A DNA stretch of 64,000 bases, taken from assembly GCA_022448525.1 (NCBI GenBank), contig JAKVCX010000006.1, positions 310,001-374,000 of the forward strand, in the 5' to 3' direction. Positions 59,942-64,000 of this stretch are shown in pieces. How positions within the stretch are numbered: the stretch's first letter is position 1; each line of letters starts with the position of its first letter. The position numbers and the translations under genes are program-made. The stretch is from Tenacibaculum sp. (lineage in GTDB: Bacteria > Bacteroidota > Bacteroidia > Flavobacteriales > Flavobacteriaceae). The notes under the pieces are model-generated. The model was not told the origin of the DNA and ran no database searches. It saw only the letters and a list, made by a program, of their open reading frames with translations.

Positions 59942-60490
59942 ATGAAAAAAGTAATTATACTGATTTCTCTATTTTCCATTATATCAACTTTCGGACAAAT
60001 AGCAAGAGATTCTGCTCGTGTAATAGAAATTCCAGCTTCTTATGCAAATTTCATAGGCGAACCTTTAACAGTAAAGAAAGATAGTTTATACAAGTTTAAA
60101 ACTCCTGAAATTTATCTTGTAAATAAAAAGGCATTTTTAGCAATGAAAAGTGTTTATCAAACTACTATTAATCAAGATAAAATGACCAAAGAGTTGGTAG
60201 AGAAATATGCGGCAACGTTGAGAAGGAATATAGATTTGGAGCGAAAATTAAAAATTAACTTTCAGGAATCAGATAGTTTAGATTTGAAAATATATGAAAG
60301 AAATCAATTAACCTTAGATCGTACCCAAAAAGCGTTGGACTATACAATTTCTAGTTTAGACAAGGCAACAAAGAGTCTAGATATAATCGAGAAAGAAGGA
60401 AAGCGACAAAGGCGTAAAAGTATCTTTGAAAAGATTCTTATCGGAACGGCAGGTATTGGTGTTGGAATTCTAGTCGGATTAGCTTTCTAG
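59942..60490 (+). CDS. secreted coiled-coil protein with C-terminal membrane segment
   Basis: The 182-residue protein has a signal peptide (ending ISTFGQ), a helical coiled-coil middle (about 75-150) and a glycine-rich hydrophobic C-terminus (KILIGTAGIGVGILVGLAF) that looks like a membrane anchor. A basic run (KRQRRKS) precedes it. The resemblance to phage spanin or tail-type coiled coils is not strong enough to name. It is cotranscribed with the preceding gene and closed by a terminator. Confidence 0.7.
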   Translation: MKKVIILISLFSIISTFGQIARDSARVIEIPASYANFIGEPLTVKKDSLYKFKTPEIYLVNKKAFLAMKSVYQTTINQDKMTKELVEKYAATLRRNIDLERKLKINFQESDSLDLKIYERNQLTLDRTQKALDYTISSLDKATKSLDIIEKEGKRQRRKSIFEKILIGTAGIGVGILVGLAF

Positions 60491-60515
60491 TTGAAGTTTA
60501 CTATCAATAAATTAA

Positions 60516-60548
60516 AGAAACCAGTAGTATATACTACTGGTTTTTTCT
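60516..60548 (+). terminator. intrinsic terminator of the coiled-coil pair
   Basis: AAACCAGTAGTA/TACTACTGGTTT (with TA at the centre) plus a T run. The 170 bases that follow up to nirB are AT-rich without a clear promoter box. Confidence 0.87.
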
Positions 60549-60720
60549 TTATATGAAAATGAATTCTTTGCAGTTTATATTGCAAAAAATATTAAAAAAG
60601 CAATTTGTTTACCTGTTAATTATCAATTAGCTAAAAAACTTCTCTAATACTTATTTTTTCATCTAACAAAACTTAAAATTAAGTATTTATACGTAATTTT
60701 AAATTCAAATTTTAAGTATT

Positions 60721-63237
60721 ATGAAGCATATTATTGTAGTTGGAAATGGAATGGTAGGCTATAAGTTTTGTGAAAAACTTGTCGAAAAAAAAGCATCAAA
60801 AAATTATAAAATCATTGTTTTTGGAGAAGAACCACGCCCAGCTTACGATCGAGTGCATTTAAGTGAGTATTTCGAAAATAGAGATGCTAAAGTTTTAGAA
60901 ATGGCACCCAAAGAATGGTATGCGAAAAATAATATCGAGTTAATAACAGAAACTAGAGTGAATAGTATCGATAGAAAATCAAAAACTATTGAGACTATTA
61001 AGGGAGATGAGTATAAGTATGATTATTTAGTACTAGCCACAGGTTCTTCTCCATTTGTTCCAAATATTAAAGGTGTAGAAAAAGAAGGTGTATTTGTTTA
61101 CAGAACAATTGAGGATTTAGAGGAAACAATTGAATACGCCAATATTATAAAAGCAGGTCGTACAGAAAAAGTAAAAGCTGCTATTTTGGGTGGTGGATTA
61201 TTAGGTTTGGAAGCGGCAAAAGCAGTAATGGACATGGGATTTGAGCCACATGTAGTGGAATTTGCTCCTAAATTAATGCCTCGACAATTAGATAAACGTA
61301 GTAGTAATGTTCTTCAAGAAAAAATTGAATCACTTGGAATAAAAGTTCATTTGTCTAAAATCACCAACAAAATTCTTGGAGAATCGGCTATTACAGGAAT
61401 GGAGTTCGATGAGAATGATAAATTAGATGTAGAAATGTTAATCATTTCGGCGGGTATTCGACCAAGAGATGAATTGGCTAAAACTTGTGATTTAAAAGTA
61501 GGTACTCGCGGAGGAATTTGGGTGAATAACAAAATGCAAACTTCAGATGAATCTATTTATGCGATTGGTGAGTGTGCATTGTTTAATGATATGATTTACG
61601 GTTTAGTAGCTCCAGGATATGATATGGCTGAAGTTGCAGTAAATCAGATTTTAGGTATTGATGAAGTTAAAATGGTAGACGAGATCGATATGTCCACCAA
61701 ATTAAAATTAATTGGAGTTGACGTAGCCAGTTACGGAGAACCATTTATGCCAATTGAAAAAGGATATTCTATAATTTTTGAAAATAAAACTAAAGGAATT
61801 TACAAACGTGTAAATGTTAGTTTAGATAGAAAAAAATTACTGGGAGGAATTTTAGTTGGAGATGTTTCCGATTATAATATGTTACATCAGATTTATTTAA
61901 ACGAATTGCCAATTCCAGAAAATGCTGAAGAGTTGATTGTTTCTGGTGGTGGACAAGGAAACTCTGCTTTTGGAAGCGTATTGGATTTACCAGATGAAGC
62001 TCAAGTTTGTTCATGTGAAAGTATTTCAAAAGGTGAAATTTGTTCTTCAATTTTAGAGGGAAATTGTAAAAATTTAGGAGATGTTGTTTCTCAAACAAAA
62101 GTAACGACAGGATGTGGTGGTTGTAAACCGATGGTGGTAGATTTGGTAAATGAAACGCTGAAATCACTTGGTGAAGAGGTTAAGGAAACCATCTGTGAGC
62201 ATTTTCATTACAGTAGACAAGAATTATTCGACTTGGTTAAAGTCAATAAGATTGAAACCTATGAGGAAGCATTAGAGAAATTTGGTCATGGTCATGGGTG
62301 TGAAGTTTGTAAACCGGCATTGGCTTCTATTTTTGCTACACTAACCATGGAAACAGCGAATAAACAAGTTACGATTCAAGATACAAACGATCGATTTCTT
62401 GCAAATATTCAACGTAATGGAACATATTCTGTAGTTCCCAGAGTTCCAGGTGGAGAAATTACACCAAAACAACTAATTACTATAGGTGAAATTGGGGAAA
62501 AGTATGATTTGTATACAAAAATTACAGGAGCTCAACGAATAGATCTTTTTGGCGCTCAAATTCATGAATTACCGCTTATTTGGAAGGAATTAATAGCTGC
62601 TGGATTTGAAAGTGGTCATGCTTATGGAAAATCATTAAGAGCAGTGAAAAGTTGTGTGGGATCTACATGGTGTAGATTCGGAATGCATGAAAGTGTAACC
62701 TTCGCCATAGAAATTGAAAATCGATATAGAGGTTTACGAGCTCCACATAAATTAAAAGGAGGGGTTTCTGGTTGTATTAGAGAATGCGCAGAAGCTAGAG
62801 GAAAAGACTTTGGTTTAATTGCTGTTGAAGGAGGTTGGAATTTATATGTATGTGGAAATGGTGGAGCAAATCCAAAGCATGCAATATTACTTGCGGAACA
62901 ATTAAGTGACGAAACAGCTATAAAATATTTAGATAGGTTTTTAATGTATTATATCAGAACAGCTGGTCCGTTAGTAAGAACGGCTCCGTGGTTAGATAAA
63001 TTAGAAGGCGGGATTGAATATTTAAAGAAGGTAATTATTGATGATATTTTAGGAATTGCAGAAACATTAGAGGAAGAAATGCAAGAGCTAATAAATAAGT
63101 ACGAATGTGAATGGAAACAAGCTGTTGAAAACCCAGAAATGATGAAACGTTTCAAACATTTCGTGAATTCTGAAGAAACAAATGAAGAATTGGTTTTTGT
63201 TCCGATGAGAGAACAAAAAATGCCAAAGCCGTGGTAA
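60721..63237 (+). CDS. nirB: nitrite reductase (NADH) large subunit
   Basis: This cytoplasmic siroheme enzyme reduces nitrite to ammonium with NAD(P)H. The 838-residue protein has an FAD/NAD domain (MKHIIVVGNGMVGYKF; AAILGGGLLGLEAAKAVMDMG). A BFD-like [2Fe-2S] region follows (SCES near 428-431, CGGC near 465-468) and a second similar Cys pair (CEVC). The nitrite/sulfite reductase domain carries the siroheme/[4Fe-4S] cysteines in CVGSTWC (about 645, 651) and GCIRECAEA (about 684, 688). nirD follows after 22 bases, then a DUF4202 gene. Confidence 0.96.
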   Translation: MKHIIVVGNGMVGYKFCEKLVEKKASKNYKIIVFGEEPRPAYDRVHLSEYFENRDAKVLEMAPKEWYAKNNIELITETRVNSIDRKSKTIETIKGDEYKYDYLVLATGSSPFVPNIKGVEKEGVFVYRTIEDLEETIEYANIIKAGRTEKVKAAILGGGLLGLEAAKAVMDMGFEPHVVEFAPKLMPRQLDKRSSNVLQEKIESLGIKVHLSKITNKILGESAITGMEFDENDKLDVEMLIISAGIRPRDELAKTCDLKVGTRGGIWVNNKMQTSDESIYAIGECALFNDMIYGLVAPGYDMAEVAVNQILGIDEVKMVDEIDMSTKLKLIGVDVASYGEPFMPIEKGYSIIFENKTKGIYKRVNVSLDRKKLLGGILVGDVSDYNMLHQIYLNELPIPENAEELIVSGGGQGNSAFGSVLDLPDEAQVCSCESISKGEICSSILEGNCKNLGDVVSQTKVTTGCGGCKPMVVDLVNETLKSLGEEVKETICEHFHYSRQELFDLVKVNKIETYEEALEKFGHGHGCEVCKPALASIFATLTMETANKQVTIQDTNDRFLANIQRNGTYSVVPRVPGGEITPKQLITIGEIGEKYDLYTKITGAQRIDLFGAQIHELPLIWKELIAAGFESGHAYGKSLRAVKSCVGSTWCRFGMHESVTFAIEIENRYRGLRAPHKLKGGVSGCIRECAEARGKDFGLIAVEGGWNLYVCGNGGANPKHAILLAEQLSDETAIKYLDRFLMYYIRTAGPLVRTAPWLDKLEGGIEYLKKVIIDDILGIAETLEEEMQELINKYECEWKQAVENPEMMKRFKHFVNSEETNEELVFVPMREQKMPKPW

Positions 63238-63259
63238 AATTAATTTAAAGTTAGAAGAG

Positions 63260-63637
63260 ATGTTAGATGTAATACAGAAATATGCTTCTGTTGTAAACTC
63301 AGAAGTAAATAATTGGTTTAAAGCCGGTACAATAGATGACTTTCCTGAAAATAGTGGAGCCTGTGTGAAGTATAAAGACAAGCAAATTGCTGTTTTCAAT
63401 TTTAAACAAATGGATAAATGGTATGCCTGTCAAAATTTATGTCCACATAAAATGGAAATGGTTTTGTCGCTTGGATTAATTGGAGATAAAAACGGTATTC
63501 CAAAGGTTGCTTGTCCACTTCATAAAAAGAATTTTTCACTTGAAGACGGTTCAGGATTAACGGACGAAAGTTTAAGAATTGCGGTTTATCCTGTTAAAAT
63601 AGAAGATGGAAATGTGTATATTGGATTCTTAGATTAA
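63260..63637 (+). CDS. nirD: nitrite reductase small subunit, Rieske-type
   Basis: The 125-residue partner of NirB has a Rieske fold. It carries the ligand pattern C-x-H (Cys61, His63 in NLCPHKM) and C-x2-H (Cys85, His88 in ACPLHKK), so a [2Fe-2S] cluster is possible. Many NirD proteins lack these residues. It lies directly after nirB and shares its promoter. Confidence 0.93.
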   Translation: MLDVIQKYASVVNSEVNNWFKAGTIDDFPENSGACVKYKDKQIAVFNFKQMDKWYACQNLCPHKMEMVLSLGLIGDKNGIPKVACPLHKKNFSLEDGSGLTDESLRIAVYPVKIEDGNVYIGFLD

Positions 63638-63647
63638 TTTAGAATAC

Positions 63648-64000
63648 ATGAAACCTACTCGTTTTGAAACTGCTATTGCATTAATAGACCAAAAAAATAG
63701 TCAAGATCCCAATATTCATTCAGCTAAAGGAATTGATTTTCCTAAGGAGTTATTGTATTCTCAAAGAATGACGAGAAAGTTACTCCAATTTAATCCGAAT
63801 GCTTCTAAAGCAATTCAAATAGCTGCGAGAGCTCAACATATTGCACGATGGGAAATTGCTCGAGATGAATATCCAATGGATAGAGTTGGTTATTTAAAGT
63901 GGCGAGAAGAATTGAAAAGAAGACACGCAACAATTACTTCTGAAATTTTAGAAACGGTTGGGTTTGATGAAGATTATATAAAGAGAGTAACTTCTTTAAT
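63648..64000 (+). CDS. DUF4202 protein, 3' end outside window
   Basis: I translated this from the ATG at 63648 to the window end; 117 residues are open without a stop. MKPTRFETAIALIDQKNSQDP, LLYSQRMTRKLLQFNP and AARAQHIARWEIARDEYPMDRVGYLKWREELKRRHA are DUF4202 marks. Members are often misnamed as glutamyl-tRNA synthetase-like and are regularly found in nitrate/nitrite assimilation operons, as here 11 bases after nirD. The His/Glu/Asp pattern (QHIARWE) suggests an HD-like metal site, which is inference. Confidence 0.87.
   Translation, partial: MKPTRFETAIALIDQKNSQDPNIHSAKGIDFPKELLYSQRMTRKLLQFNPNASKAIQIAARAQHIARWEIARDEYPMDRVGYLKWREELKRRHATITSEILETVGFDEDYIKRVTSL

Noticed and set aside
1..64000. 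CRISPR arrays, insertion sequences, prophage, tRNA and rRNA genes
   Set aside because: No repeat-spacer pattern, transposase, integrase or phage structural protein, and no tRNA-like or rRNA-like stretch was seen on reading; a dedicated RNA search could still find a tRNA I missed.

Overview
The window looks like chromosome of a marine member of the Flavobacteriaceae (Bacteroidota). Signs seen directly are low-GC, AT-rich DNA and starts without Shine-Dalgarno sequences. Flavobacterial promoter boxes (TAnnTTTG, often with TTG 17-20 bp upstream) recur. There is a type B type IX secretion sorting domain, outer-membrane receptors ending in Phe, many lipoproteins, and a proteorhodopsin paired with a Brp/Blh retinal-forming dioxygenase. 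The genus cannot be fixed from sequence alone; Tenacibaculum- or Polaribacter-like is a guess. I saw no rRNA, tRNA, CRISPR array, insertion sequence or prophage.

Layout. 1-3.7 kb: start of a secreted M43 metalloprotease, sufS, and a serine hydrolase. 3.7-12.5 kb: a PiT-PhoU phosphate transporter, a metallophosphoesterase, and a divergent TonB receptor/DUF5689 lipoprotein versus secreted nuclease-phosphatase locus, which together look like phosphorus scavenging. 12.5-22.6 kb: a small Cys-cluster gene behind a metal-repressor-type palindrome, recJ, a lectin-domain T9SS protein, OsmC/AhpD-like proteins, mscL, alr-tdk, and an operon of poorly known genes. 22.6-24.3 kb: blh and a green-type proton-pumping proteorhodopsin, head to head. 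24.4-31 kb: small stress and metabolic genes, cystathionine gamma-synthase, an Xre/DUF2975 pair, a TetR gene with two matching operators, superoxide dismutase and fructose bisphosphatase. 31-44.6 kb: aspartate kinase, a fused OlsF-like ornithine-lipid synthase, an OmpA lipoprotein, hypotheticals, a membrane LuxR-type regulator and panB. 44.6-52.6 kb: an ECF sigma factor with a small zinc-type anti-sigma candidate, an O-methyltransferase, tatA, a large M28 peptidase, CBS, BAM/GIDE-like and Zn-ribbon proteins, ssb and an MscS channel. 52.7-59.1 kb: an ECF sigma/RskA-type anti-sigma pair convergent with a four-gene operon (two DUF4331 halves, TPR lipoprotein, TonB receptor). 59.5-64 kb: two coiled-coil proteins, then nirB-nirD-DUF4202 for nitrite assimilation.

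The locus closest to an undescribed system is 52.65-59.2 kb. A membrane anti-sigma/sigma pair and a split DUF4331 operon share a candidate AAC-N16/17-CGTA promoter pattern, and two tandem hairpins divide the DUF4331 genes from the receptor genes. Other regulatory finds are the 9-5-9 palindrome at 12.9 kb and the paired TetR operators at 28.1 and 28.8 kb.
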